NCBI GenBank assembly: GCA_965117015.1
Contig: OZ220747.1
Coordinates: 496,001 to 560,000, forward strand
Length of the DNA stretch: 64,000 nt
Direction of reading: 5' to 3'
Origin: Aldehydirespirator sp965117015
Lineage (GTDB): Bacteria; Actinomycetota; Acidimicrobiia; Acidimicrobiales; Aldehydirespiratoraceae
The stretch's first letter is position 1. Each line of letters opens with the position of its first letter. The position numbers and the translations under genes are program-made. This document shows, piece by piece, positions 53,831 to 62,857 of this stretch. The notes beneath the pieces are model-generated. The model saw only the letters and a program-made list of their open reading frames with translations, did no database searches and was not told the DNA's origin.

Positions 53831-54898
53831 TCAGAGCGCAGGCACCACGCCGATGCCATAGCCCGGCGGAAGGCTCATCACCCCGGCGGTGGCGGGCGGC
53901 AGATCGGCCACATCAGCCGCAAGCAGCTCCCTTGTGGCCAGGCCGTGGGCGCGCCGGTGCGGGACGATGGTGTCAACAGCTGCGGCGACGTGCAGGGCGT
54001 GGGCCAGGCCCACGGCGGAGTCCAAGAACGATGTCACCGTCACCCGCGCGCCGGCTTCGTAGGCACGAGCGGCAATGGCCAGGGCCACGTCTGGGCCACC
54101 GAGGGCCTGCGGCTTGACGATCAGAGTGCTGACTCCAGCGTCTAGGGCTCGCACGGCATCGGACTCGTTGCGTATCGACTCGTCCGCCGCCACCGGGATG
54201 GGGCTGCGCCGGCTCACGGCCGCGATGGCGTCGATCCCGGCCACCGGCTCCTCGCAGTAGGCGATGTTGCAGCCCTGCACACGGTCCAGCATTTCGAGAG
54301 CGGTTGCTTGGTCCCAGGCGCCGTTGGCGTCGAGCCGCAGCTCGGCTTCGTCGCCCGATGCGGTTCGAACCCTTCGAATCCGCTCGATATCGATAGCGGA
54401 ATCGGCGGCACCCACCTTGAGCTTGACCGCCGTGAACCCGGCCTCGACCGCGCCGCGCGCCGCCTGCTCGACTTCGGAAGGCTCGGGCGCCGCTACCAGC
54501 GCGTTGACGGCCACCTCGGAGCGGGGAGCGGCAGTCGCCTCTGCTGCGAGGTACTCGGCCAAGCGCCGTCCGGCGCGGCGGGCCTGCAGATCGGCCCAGG
54601 CGCCGATCACGCCCGCCCTGGCGTGAGGGGCGTCCTGGAGGTCTCCGACCACGGTGTCGAGTGCGGACTCGCCGCCCGCACCGATCCCGTCGAGCGCGTC
54701 CCGCAGCGCAGTTTCGGTCTCGAGCAGGGAATTGCGCGACCATCCCGGCAGCGGGCTGGCCTCGCCCCAGCCGGTGACGCCGTCCGCGCTCAGTGAGACC
54801 AGAAACCCGGCCCGGAACCGGATCGAGACACCACTGGTCACCAGCGGTGCCCGCAACGCCAGCCGGAAGGGATGCAGATCGGCGCGCAACGCGGTCAC
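53831..54898 (-). CDS. menC: o-Succinylbenzoate synthase
   Basis: GTG 54898 overlaps the menH stop (GTGA). The 355-residue enolase-superfamily enzyme shows the catalytic KxK (TAVKLKVG), metal ligands in LRLDANGAWD, YCEEPV and AADES, and the second lysine in LIVKPQALGG. It dehydrates SHCHC to o-succinylbenzoate in menaquinone synthesis. Confidence 0.92.
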   Translation of the reverse strand: MTALRADLHPFRLALRAPLVTSGVSIRFRAGFLVSLSADGVTGWGEASPLPGWSRNSLLETETALRDALDGIGAGGESALDTVVGDLQDAPHARAGVIGAWADLQARRAGRRLAEYLAAEATAAPRSEVAVNALVAAPEPSEVEQAARGAVEAGFTAVKLKVGAADSAIDIERIRRVRTASGDEAELRLDANGAWDQATALEMLDRVQGCNIAYCEEPVAGIDAIAAVSRRSPIPVAADESIRNESDAVRALDAGVSTLIVKPQALGGPDVALAIAARAYEAGARVTVTSFLDSAVGLAHALHVAAAVDTIVPHRRAHGLATRELLAADVADLPPATAGVMSLPPGYGIGVVPAL

Positions 54899-55803
54899 AG
54901 GTTGCCTCCATCTCCGGCCCTGCCTGCTTCGATCCCGGCGATGAAGTCTGCTGCCGCAGACGCGGCCGCGCCGGGCTGCTCGACATGCGCAGCGTGCCCG
55001 GCTCCGTCGATGCGGGCGACGCCGGCCCGGGGCAGCCCGGCCGCCAGATCGTCGGCGATGGCGCAGAACTTCGAGTCGTGGGCTCCGACGATCAGCAGCG
55101 TCGGCGTGTCGCAGTCTCCCAGACGCTTGTGCAGCGGTTTCATGGCTCCGCTCCCCCCGGCTGTCAGGCTGCGGGCAAGACCCTGGGGGTTGGACGCCAA
55201 CCGCTGATCCCGAGCGGCTCGCAGGTGGGTCTCGCCCAGCGCGGCCTGTCCTGCGAACAAGGGGTCGGCCATCCATTCGTCCACAAAGCCCTCGAAGTCG
55301 GCGAGGATGCGCTCGGCCCGAGCCGCGTCGGCCTGGGCCCGCTGGTTCCGCTGCTCGGGCTCGGCTAGGCCCGCGGAGGCTCCGATCAGGGTCAGGGAGC
55401 GCAGCCGCGGCGATGCTGCGCATCCGAGCGTCAGCGCGACCCGGCCACCCATCGAGTAGCCGACAAGATGGAAGGTCTCGCAACCGAGCGCATCGGCAAG
55501 GGCGGCCACCTGCCCGGCCATTGACTCGACCCGGTAGAGGTCGAGGTCGTCGGGGACCTCGGATCGCCCGTGGCCGACTAGGTCCGGGCGGATGATACGA
55601 GCTGGCAGCCGGGCCGCGAGAGGTTCGGTCAGCGGAGCCATGGCCTGGGCCGAACCGGTGAACCCGTGCAGCACGATCACCGGCACGCCCGCGGCCGGAC
55701 CGCTCTCCGTCACGGCCATCTCCACGCCGCCGGCTCTAATCTGCCTTCTGGGCGCCGAATCCCGCTCCATGACCCGAGAGCCGCGCCCAGAACGGTCAGT
55801 CAC
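54895..55803 (-). CDS. menH: MenH-like alpha/beta hydrolase
   Basis: GTG 55803 overlaps the menD end by eight bases. The 302-residue alpha/beta hydrolase has the oxyanion region VIVLHGFTGSAQAM, the nucleophile elbow LVGYSMGGRVAL and the acid/His region ending in DGAGHAAHVEQP. Placement between menD and menC supports SHCHC synthase activity. The first 30 residues look non-conserved and a later start is possible. Confidence 0.88.
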   Translation of the reverse strand: MTDRSGRGSRVMERDSAPRRQIRAGGVEMAVTESGPAAGVPVIVLHGFTGSAQAMAPLTEPLAARLPARIIRPDLVGHGRSEVPDDLDLYRVESMAGQVAALADALGCETFHLVGYSMGGRVALTLGCAASPRLRSLTLIGASAGLAEPEQRNQRAQADAARAERILADFEGFVDEWMADPLFAGQAALGETHLRAARDQRLASNPQGLARSLTAGGSGAMKPLHKRLGDCDTPTLLIVGAHDSKFCAIADDLAAGLPRAGVARIDGAGHAAHVEQPGAAASAAADFIAGIEAGRAGDGGNL

Positions 55804-57640
55804 GGCCCTGCACGGCGGCCAGAGCCTGGCGGGCGGCCTCCTGGGCCGCAGCTGTCAGGGTGCGTCGCTGGGCCACATCGTCGTCGCGGTCGACGTCGAC
55901 GACCAGCAGGTCGACGCCCGGAGCCCGCGTCGATGCTGCGGCACTGACTGCGTCGCCCAACCCGGTGGACGTGGACACGCGGGCAGCACGAATGCCGGCG
56001 AACCCGTCGAGGCCGCACAGGTCGAGGCGGTGCGGGGTGCGGAACAGGCGCTCGAAGTCCGGGGCCGGAATGCTGCCGGCCACCGGCAGCAGCGAGAAGA
56101 TCTCGCCGCCGTCGTTGTCCACGCATACCGCGATCAGGTGCAATCCAAGACGGGCTGCGGCCGTGAGCCCGCCCAGGTCGTGGAGCAGGGCCAGGTCCCC
56201 GGTGTAGAGGGCCACGGTCCTGGAGGGATCGGCTGCGGCGACGCCCAGTGCGGTGGACGCAGTGCCGTCGATGCCGGCCGCGCCACGGTTGGCGCTGCAG
56301 ATGAGTGATCCGGTGTCGAACACGTAGGCGTCGAGATCCCTCACCGGCATCGAGTTGGTGGCGATTAGCACTCCGTTCTCAGGCAGGGCATCGACGAGCG
56401 CTCGCACTGTTCGAGCCGACAGCAGCGGGCCGTCGTCGGCCGCCGAGCCGATGGCGCCTCGGGCCGCTGCGTCGAGCTTCGCCCAGGTGTCCAGCCAACC
56501 GCCGCTGGCATCCCGGCCGGGCGGAGCGGCGTCTACGGCGATCGAGCTCAATGTCTCGACGGAGGCCGGGACATGGCCCGTGAGCCGGAACACGGCGTGC
56601 TCCCAGCGGTCCTCGGGATCGATGAGCACCACATGGCGGGGACGGGTGCGCTCCAGCCACAGCCGCACCGGCTTGGTGGTGACCGTCCGGCCCACCAGAA
56701 CGGCCGCATCGGGCCGCAGCGCCTCTGCGAGCGCCTCGTCGGCCAGCAGGTGGTCGGCGGTCGCGACCACGCACCCCGGCCGACCGTCCGGACCGTCGGC
56801 GGTCGGGCCGCCCCGCGCATGAGTCACCGGCTCGGCTATGAGCGGCCAGCCGGCCCGAACGTGTGAGATGGGCTCGCCCACGACGGGCCAGCCGGCCCAG
56901 CGTGCGAAGCGCCGCGCCTCGGAGGCCCAGCGCAACTCGCCGGGCAGTCCCCCGCCCGGCCACGGCCCGGCCACCACCACTCCCCGCTCGCACTCGGCGA
57001 CGATCTCAGCCAGCTGCGACAGCTCTGCTGACGGGTCCCGATCTTCGTCCCCGGCACCGGGCCCAGCTCCGATGGCCGCACCCGATACCGCCGGCACCGC
57101 AAGGTTCGACACCGGTTCCAGGGGCTCCCGCAGGGGCCAGTTGAGATGGACCGGTCCGGGGTCGCGGCCCGAAGCCGACGCCACGGCCGCCTCAGCCCAT
57201 CCGGCGGCGGCACGGGGACCGGCTTCGTCGGGCACCGGCAGGTCAGTGCTCCAGCGCACCGCGGTCCCGTACAGACCCACCTGGTCGATGGTCTGGGGCG
57301 AGCCCCAGCCCCGCAGCTCCGGGGGCCGGTCGGCGGTGCACACGATCATGGGGATGCCTGCGTGGGAGGCCTCCACCACTGCGGGGAGGTAGTTGGCGGC
57401 CGCGGTGCCCGAAGTGCACACCAGCACCGCTGGCCGGCCCGAGGCCCGGCCCAGACCGAGGGCGAAGAATCCTGCGGCGCGCTCGTCGAGTTGGATCCAA
57501 GTGCGGATCCCGCGCTGAGCGTCGAAGCACAAAGTCAGCGGCGTCGAGCGCGATCCGGGGCTGATCACCGCGTCAGTGACCCCCTGAGCCGCCAGTTGGG
57601 CGGCGAAGGCCGCGACGGTGTCGTAGACAGGATCGGTCAC
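55796..57640 (-). CDS. menD: SEPHCHC synthase
   Basis: The 614-residue ThDP enzyme joins isochorismate and 2-oxoglutarate. Family motifs include AVISPGSRSTPLTLCF, the catalytic Glu context WIQLDERAAGFFALGLG, VCTSGTAAANYLPAVVEA and ICSANRGAAGIDGTASTALG. It follows the menF fusion gene by 46 bases. Confidence 0.95.
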   Translation of the reverse strand: MTDPVYDTVAAFAAQLAAQGVTDAVISPGSRSTPLTLCFDAQRGIRTWIQLDERAAGFFALGLGRASGRPAVLVCTSGTAAANYLPAVVEASHAGIPMIVCTADRPPELRGWGSPQTIDQVGLYGTAVRWSTDLPVPDEAGPRAAAGWAEAAVASASGRDPGPVHLNWPLREPLEPVSNLAVPAVSGAAIGAGPGAGDEDRDPSAELSQLAEIVAECERGVVVAGPWPGGGLPGELRWASEARRFARWAGWPVVGEPISHVRAGWPLIAEPVTHARGGPTADGPDGRPGCVVATADHLLADEALAEALRPDAAVLVGRTVTTKPVRLWLERTRPRHVVLIDPEDRWEHAVFRLTGHVPASVETLSSIAVDAAPPGRDASGGWLDTWAKLDAAARGAIGSAADDGPLLSARTVRALVDALPENGVLIATNSMPVRDLDAYVFDTGSLICSANRGAAGIDGTASTALGVAAADPSRTVALYTGDLALLHDLGGLTAAARLGLHLIAVCVDNDGGEIFSLLPVAGSIPAPDFERLFRTPHRLDLCGLDGFAGIRAARVSTSTGLGDAVSAAASTRAPGVDLLVVDVDRDDDVAQRRTLTAAAQEAARQALAAVQGRD

Positions 57641-57686
57641 GATCCGCGTGCTTTGACGTCCCTCATGGCTGGACCGCAGACACGAG

Positions 57687-59540
57687 TCAGCCCTCGTCGA
57701 TGGCGTCCAGGAGGGCCCGGAGCTTGTACGCCGTCTCGGTGAGCTCCTCCGCCGGCTGGGAGTCGGCGACCACGCCGGCCCCGGCGAACAGGCAGGCTCC
57801 TTCCGGTCCGGTCAGCGCGCAGCGCAGCGCAACTCCCATCTCGCCGTTGCCGTCGAGGTCGCACCATCCCACCGGGGCCGCATACCAGCCCCGGTCGAAG
57901 CCCTCATGGCGGGCGATGAACTCCAGGGAGGCGCCGGTGGGGGCGCCTCCGACGGCTGCGGTGGGATGCAACACGCCCGCGGCGCGCAGCACATCCATAT
58001 CGCTCGCTCCGGTCCGCCGGCGCTGCACCTTCGCGGTGATGGGTGTGTGCAGGTGCTGGACACGGTTGAGGCGCATCAGTCCCGGCTCGGCCGGCGCGGG
58101 GTCCACCAGACCCAGACCGGTCAACGCCTCGGTGATGCCGTCCACTACGAAGCGGTGCTCGGAGCGGTTCTTGGTCGAGGCCAGCAGCCCGGCGGCGAGC
58201 CGCTCATCCGCTTCGGGGGTGTCGCCCCGGGGGGCCGTCCCGGCCAGAGCAGTGGTGTGCAGCCGCGAGCCGTCGAGCGTGACCAGTTCCTCGGGCGTAG
58301 CCCCCAGGAAGGTCGTCTCGCCGACGGAGAACGCGAAGGTCGCGCAGGCCGGGTTGCGCTGCCGGAGCCGGTCGAGGACCGCGACCACATCGAGGCCCCG
58401 ATCAAGGGTGAGCGTTCGGGCCAGCACCACCTTGTGGAAGGCACGCCGGTCGATGGCGGCGACGGCTTCGGAGACGAGGGCCTCGTAGTAGTCGTCGCGG
58501 TCGCACTCCACCGGAGCCGCAGCCCAGCCGGCCCGGTTGGTGGTGGCTGGCAGCGGCTCCGCCTCGAAGGCTGCCAGCTGCTGTTCCAGCGCGGCTTGGG
58601 CAGCTGCTTCGTCGCCGTCGGGGCCGACCCGGGTTGCGGCCAGCACCCAGGTGCCGTCTTCACGATCGATCACCGTCAGCTCGGGCAGCACCATCCGGCA
58701 GTCTCCGAACCCTCGCCAGGACGGGCCCCGGTGCGGACCGGTGCTGTCGTTGTCGCTGTGGGGCTGCGAGTCGACGCCCGCGGCTTCCCTGTTCGCGGTG
58801 AACGAGAACCCGCCCACCAGCACCGGAGCCGGCCCTTCCGGCGGCACGTCGCGCCGGATCCGGGCCTCGAGCACGGCCCGAGCCGCCGAAGCGGCCGAGA
58901 ACCGGTCGTTGCCCGCCGGCTCGATGGCCTCGACTTCCCCGATGGCCGCCAAGCCCACACCCTGGTCCGGTCGCAGCCACACGGTTCGCAGGCGCTCGGC
59001 GCCGGCCGAGGCGTAGACCGCCAGCGGGTCGACGCGCCGGTCGAGGTGCCGTGCCTTGACAACAATGGCGCCGGCCGCGATGACAGGGTCGTCGGCTACC
59101 CGGGCCATGGCCCTGGCCCACAGGGTCCGCTCGAAGTGGCCGACCACGAGCTTGGTGGCCACCGGGACGAGCCGGTTCACACTGGCCACCAGTGCGGCCC
59201 GGTCCGGGTTGTCCCGCGTGATGTGGCGTTTGAGCAGGTCGATGGCATCGTCGATCAAGTTCTCGACGTTGGTGACGTGGCGCATGGCCAGGGCGGCCAG
59301 CTCCTCGATGGCCACGCCCTCGCCGACCAGGGTTCGGGCCGCGGCCAGTATGTCGACGTCGTCGGAGCCGAAGAGCTCGCCTTCAGATCCGTTGTCCAGA
59401 GGCGCCAGCAGACCGGCGTCTATCACCAGGTCGACGACGAAGGCGGGAACGTCGGCCCGTTCGGCGAGCTCCGCCCGGTCGAGCAGTAGACCGGTTTGAT
59501 CGGCTTCAGCCGCGGCGGCGCTGTCGGGCACGTCCACCAT
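57687..59540 (-). CDS. menF: Isochorismate synthase with N-terminal MerR-like DNA-binding domain
   Basis: The single open frame gives about 617 residues from ATG 59540 (ATG 59597 is also possible). Residues about 18-90 look like a MerR-type winged helix-turn-helix (DRAELAERADVPAFVVDLVI, then DAGLLAPL, FGSDDVDILAAART, EGVAIEELAALAMRH). A helical segment follows to about 150. From about residue 160 the usual isochorismate synthase begins (GAIVVKARHLDRRVDP) and includes HKVVLARTLTLD, GTAPRGDTPEADERLA, HLHTPITAKV and LHPTAAVGGAPTGAS. It converts chorismate to isochorismate for menaquinone. No stop or frame change separates the parts. Confidence 0.88.
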   Translation of the reverse strand: MVDVPDSAAAAEADQTGLLLDRAELAERADVPAFVVDLVIDAGLLAPLDNGSEGELFGSDDVDILAAARTLVGEGVAIEELAALAMRHVTNVENLIDDAIDLLKRHITRDNPDRAALVASVNRLVPVATKLVVGHFERTLWARAMARVADDPVIAAGAIVVKARHLDRRVDPLAVYASAGAERLRTVWLRPDQGVGLAAIGEVEAIEPAGNDRFSAASAARAVLEARIRRDVPPEGPAPVLVGGFSFTANREAAGVDSQPHSDNDSTGPHRGPSWRGFGDCRMVLPELTVIDREDGTWVLAATRVGPDGDEAAAQAALEQQLAAFEAEPLPATTNRAGWAAAPVECDRDDYYEALVSEAVAAIDRRAFHKVVLARTLTLDRGLDVVAVLDRLRQRNPACATFAFSVGETTFLGATPEELVTLDGSRLHTTALAGTAPRGDTPEADERLAAGLLASTKNRSEHRFVVDGITEALTGLGLVDPAPAEPGLMRLNRVQHLHTPITAKVQRRRTGASDMDVLRAAGVLHPTAAVGGAPTGASLEFIARHEGFDRGWYAAPVGWCDLDGNGEMGVALRCALTGPEGACLFAGAGVVADSQPAEELTETAYKLRALLDAIDEG

Positions 59541-59602
59541 GCTACGAGTCTCGGCTCGGAGCGGACCGCGGCGGCCACCCGGCCGGTCTCCGGTCATCGG
59601 GA

Positions 59603-59608
59603 TAGAGT
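59603..59608 (+). promoter_or_regulatory. -10 element for the membrane protein gene (leaderless start)
   Basis: TAGAGT is followed after six bases by ATG 59615, with no Shine-Dalgarno sequence. It lies in the short region divergent from the menF fusion gene. Confidence 0.45.
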
Positions 59609-59614
59609 CGGCCC

Positions 59615-60070
59615 ATGGTCATTGCTGCGGGCACTACCGCCTACAACATCGTCGAGCTGCTCCACGTTCTCACGGTCCTGGTGGCGCTCGCCCCGGTGTT
59701 CGTCCATCCGCTGCTGCGCAAGCAGATGCAGTCGGCGGGCGGCTCGGCGCACAAGCATCTGGTGGTGGCCATGGCGTCCAACTCACGCCGCCTGTACGGG
59801 CCGGCGCTGATCCTGGCCGGCCTGCTCGGCATTGCCCTGGTCGAGATGTCGGAGGACGCGATCTCACTGACCGAGGGCTGGGTGATCGCCGCCATCGTGA
59901 TCTGGGTGGTGATGAACGGCGTCCTTCACGGCATGATCTGGCCCGCGCTCAAGGCCCAGGGCATCGAGGGCGCTTCGCCGGCGACGGACAAGCGCCTGGA
60001 GGTGGGATCGGCCCTGCTGTCGATCGGGTTCACGGTCCAACTGATCCTGATGATCTGGCAGCCCGGCTGA
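59615..60070 (+). CDS. Four-helix integral membrane protein (DUF2269-like)
   Basis: The 151-residue protein has about four membrane segments: IVELLHVLTVLVALAPVFVH, YGPALILAGLLGIALVEM, WVIAAIVIWVVMNGVLHGMI and VGSALLSIGFTVQLILMIW. Its pattern and histidine in the first helix resemble the DUF2269 family of unknown function. It is divergent from menF. Confidence 0.75.
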   Translation: MVIAAGTTAYNIVELLHVLTVLVALAPVFVHPLLRKQMQSAGGSAHKHLVVAMASNSRRLYGPALILAGLLGIALVEMSEDAISLTEGWVIAAIVIWVVMNGVLHGMIWPALKAQGIEGASPATDKRLEVGSALLSIGFTVQLILMIWQPG

Positions 60071-60092
60071 TCAACCAGGGCACCCGCCGGAG

Positions 60093-60139
60093 ATCTCGGG
60101 TCGGTTCTGCGGATCTACCACCCAAAACAAACCCGAGAT
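60093..60139. terminator. Inverted repeat between convergent membrane-protein genes
   Basis: ATCTCGGGT (60093-60101) and ACCCGAGAT (60131-60139) are perfect 9-base inverted copies around a 29-base loop. It sits in the 138-base gap between the DUF2269-like gene and the YibE/F gene and may terminate both. Confidence 0.4.
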
Positions 60140-60208
60140 TCTGATCGGGCCGGCGGCTCCGGGCCTAATGCACGCCCCAGCCCGGATCCGGGGCTGACAG
60201 GGATCGCA

Positions 60209-61540
60209 TCACCATCCGGGCTCGTCCGGGTCGGGAGCGAAGTCCGCCCACCGGGGCGCCGGCGCCGGATCGGCTGACTCGGCCGCTACCTGCCCATCCG
60301 GTCGAGTCCCATCGGCCGGCTCGGCTGATTCCGGAATGCCGGGACCGGCCTTCACTAGCGCGGCCAGCACGGTCGTGACCGGTACGGCCGCGACCAGGCC
60401 CAGCGAGCCGCACAGCGTCCGGACGATCTCCACCGCGATCAGCTCGGAGTTGGCCACCATGGCCAGCGACTGGTCCGACACCGCGAACAGCAGCACCAGC
60501 GGGAGGCCCGCGCCTGCGTAGGCGAGCAGCAGAGTGTTGACGGTGGCGGCGATGTGCTCGCGCCCGACCCTGATGCCGGAGGTGATGAGCTCGCTCCTCG
60601 GCAGGTCGGGGCTGCGGTAGCGCAGCTCCGAAACGGTGGCCACCTGGGTGACGGTCACGTCGTCGAGCGCGCCCAGCGCGCCGATGATGGCGCCGCCCAG
60701 CAGCAGCGAGGCCAGGTCGACGTCGCCGGCGATCAGGGGCAGGGTCAGACCCTCCTCCGTGGCCAGGCCGGTGAACTCAGAGAGTCCGAAGAAGACCCGC
60801 GACAACCCGAGGGTGAGCCCCAGCGCCGCGAGCGTGCCGGCAAGGGCCACGGTGGTGTGCGCATTGAGGCCGTGAGTGAGGTACAGGCTCACGAACGCGA
60901 TCACCGCCGCGGCCACCACCGCCACCAGCACCGGATCGTTGCCGTCGAGCACGGACGGGGCGACGAAGGCGATCAGCACCACCACCGTGGCGGCCATCCC
61001 GACGAGGGCCAGCGCCCCGCGCAGGCGCCCGAGCGCCACCACCACCAAGGCAAACAGCCCGGCGAGCCACACCAGCGGAGTCCGCCGGTCGCGGTCGACG
61101 AAGAAGTAGTAGTCGTTGGAGTCCTCGTAGCCGACGATCACCTTGTCCCCCGGAGAGATCCGTATTGAGACCCGGTCGTAGGTGAGGTTGAACTCCGGCA
61201 GAGCGACCCGGGTTCCGGCGCTGGTGCCTTCGTCGACGCGAACGGTGATGGTCCTGCACGCTTGCGGGTCGTCGGGGCCGGAGTAGCTGCACGCCCTGTC
61301 TGTGACCTCCTCGACAGTGGCAGCTAGGCGCTGGTAGGTGAGGCCGATCTCGTCGGCGCGCTCCCGGGCGGCGTCCCGGCCCTCGCCCGTCGGCCACAAC
61401 AGGACGAGTCCGACCACAGCGGCCGCACCGGCGAGAACGACCAGCACCAGCACCCCACCGAGCGCCCGGTCGGTACGCCATGCCTGCCAGCCGCCCCGGA
61501 GGCCCGGTCCTGGCCGGTGCCGATGCGAGCCGTCCCCCAT
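60209..61540 (-). CDS. YibE/F family membrane protein
   Basis: ATG 61540 is preferred over ATG 61567 because CATAAT lies seven bases upstream. The roughly 443-residue protein has an N-terminal anchor (LGGVLVLVVLAGAAAVVGLV), an extracytoplasmic domain (ISPGDKVIVGYEDSNDYYFF) and seven or eight C-terminal membrane helices. The conserved GALGALDDVTVTQVATVSEL is the YibE/F signature. Function unknown; the tail is acidic and Pro-rich. Confidence 0.9.
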   Translation of the reverse strand: MGDGSHRHRPGPGLRGGWQAWRTDRALGGVLVLVVLAGAAAVVGLVLLWPTGEGRDAARERADEIGLTYQRLAATVEEVTDRACSYSGPDDPQACRTITVRVDEGTSAGTRVALPEFNLTYDRVSIRISPGDKVIVGYEDSNDYYFFVDRDRRTPLVWLAGLFALVVVALGRLRGALALVGMAATVVVLIAFVAPSVLDGNDPVLVAVVAAAVIAFVSLYLTHGLNAHTTVALAGTLAALGLTLGLSRVFFGLSEFTGLATEEGLTLPLIAGDVDLASLLLGGAIIGALGALDDVTVTQVATVSELRYRSPDLPRSELITSGIRVGREHIAATVNTLLLAYAGAGLPLVLLFAVSDQSLAMVANSELIAVEIVRTLCGSLGLVAAVPVTTVLAALVKAGPGIPESAEPADGTRPDGQVAAESADPAPAPRWADFAPDPDEPGW

Positions 61541-61547
61541 GGGCACG

Positions 61548-61553
61548 ATTATG
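61548..61553 (-). promoter_or_regulatory. -10 element for the YibE/F gene (leaderless start)
   Basis: On the minus strand CATAAT (five of six match TATAAT) stands seven bases before ATG 61540, without a ribosome-binding site. This decides the start codon. Confidence 0.5.
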
Positions 61554-61600
61554 ACCGCGATTAGCATCGGCAGGTCGCAACACCCGGGAGGCGAACGACG

Positions 61601-62644
61601 ATGAGCGAGTTTCCTGAACTGGGCTTCTATGCACTGGCGGGCGAGGCCGACAGCTCACGGGACTTGCTTCAGGAGGTGCGAGACGGCGAGGCGCTGGAGC
61701 TGGGGACAGTGTTCATTTCCGAGCGCTACAACAAGAAGGAGGTGGCCGTGCAGTGCGGGGCGGCGGCCGCAGTCTCCGAGACGATCACCATCTCGACCGG
61801 CGTCACCAACAGCAACACCCGCCACCCGCTGGTTACCGCCGGATTCGCCCGCACCATGCAGAGCCTCACCGGCGGCCGCTTCGTGCTGGGCATCGGCCGG
61901 GGCATCCCGCTGCTGCAGACGGTGATGGGCATCAACCACATCACGACGGCCGAGATGGAGGACTTCGCCGGGCTGATGCGCCGGCTGTTCCGGGGCGAGT
62001 CAGTGGCGAACCACGACGGACCGGCCGGGCGCTACCCGTTCCTTCGTCTCGACTCGTCGCTCGACGAGCACCTACCCATGAGCCTCGCCGCCTTCGGTGA
62101 GAACACGCTCAAGCTCGCGGGCCGCTGCTTCGACGAGGTGATCCTGCACACCTACTTCACCGACGAGACGGTGGCGCGCTGCGTCGAGACGGTGCGGTCC
62201 GCGGCCGAGCTGGCCGGCCGCGATCCGTCCGATGTGCGGGTTTGGTCGTGCTTCGCCACCGTCGGCGACCACCTGCCCTACGAGGCCCGGATGATGAAGA
62301 CGGTGGGACGGCTGGCCACGTACCTTCAGGGCTACGGCGAGCTGCTGGTGAACACCAACCGGTGGGACCTGGCCGCACTCCAGCGCTTCCGGGAGCATCC
62401 GGTAGTGACGACCCGCCGGGGCGCGATCGACGCCGGGGCCACCACGGAGGAACTCGAGCAGCTGGCCGAGATCATCCCCGAGGAGTGGTTAGCCCCCGCA
62501 GCCACCGGCACACCCGAGCAGTGCGCCCAAGCGGTGCAGCACCAACTCGACCTCGGCTGCGACGCCGTCATCATGCACGGCGCCACCCCGCAAGAGCTGG
62601 AGCCAGTAGTAGCCGCCTACCGCACCACCAAGTCCCGCGATTAG
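61601..62644 (+). CDS. LLM-class F420-dependent oxidoreductase-like protein
   Basis: ATG 61601 follows GGGAGG. The 347-residue protein is a luciferase-like TIM barrel: TVFISERYNKKEVAVQCGAA, ISTGVTNSNTRHPLVTA, GGRFVLGIGRGIPLLQ and the C-terminal TGTPEQCAQAVQHQLDLGCD. The branch usually uses F420 rather than FMN, in line with the FrhB-like protein in this window. Substrate unknown. Confidence 0.88.
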   Translation: MSEFPELGFYALAGEADSSRDLLQEVRDGEALELGTVFISERYNKKEVAVQCGAAAAVSETITISTGVTNSNTRHPLVTAGFARTMQSLTGGRFVLGIGRGIPLLQTVMGINHITTAEMEDFAGLMRRLFRGESVANHDGPAGRYPFLRLDSSLDEHLPMSLAAFGENTLKLAGRCFDEVILHTYFTDETVARCVETVRSAAELAGRDPSDVRVWSCFATVGDHLPYEARMMKTVGRLATYLQGYGELLVNTNRWDLAALQRFREHPVVTTRRGAIDAGATTEELEQLAEIIPEEWLAPAATGTPEQCAQAVQHQLDLGCDAVIMHGATPQELEPVVAAYRTTKSRD

Positions 62645-62723
62645 CGGATCGATGGGCGACGCGATCGCGTCGGCGCGGCATCGGCTCTAGACGACGGGTC
62701 TCGGTAGGCGCTCGCCGTTTGCC

Positions 62724-62741
62724 GTTCGCGGACCCGCGAAC
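62724..62741. terminator. Hairpin downstream of the LLM oxidoreductase gene
   Basis: GTTCGCG and CGCGAAC pair over 7 bp around GACC, about 80 bases after the stop. It may end that transcript before the RNA ligase promoter. A 14-base perfect palindrome at 62658-62671 lies closer to the stop. Confidence 0.35.
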
Positions 62742-62778
62742 AGCTGTGCGAGTTCGCTGCACACATCTCAGTTGGACG

Positions 62779-62851
62779 CCAATAATTGATCCTAATTGGC
62801 ATTATTTTTCAGTAGAGGACATCATAGCACGTCTTAGATGTTGATTACACT
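62779..62851 (+). promoter_or_regulatory. Candidate operator and promoter for the RNA ligase gene
   Basis: This AT-rich stretch contains an imperfect dyad, CCAATAA (62779-62785) and TAATTGG (62793-62799). Further down, TACACT (62846-62851) stands six bases before ATG 62858. There is no Shine-Dalgarno sequence, so the message is probably leaderless. The base composition is clearly lower in GC than the rest of the window. Confidence 0.45.
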
Positions 62852-62857
62852 TAGCTC

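Noticed and set aside
62658..62671. Perfect palindrome GACGCGATCGCGTC as an intrinsic terminator
   Set aside because: It has no loop and no T-run; GCGATCGC-type palindromes are common in GC-rich genomes, so it is noted only as part of the gap.
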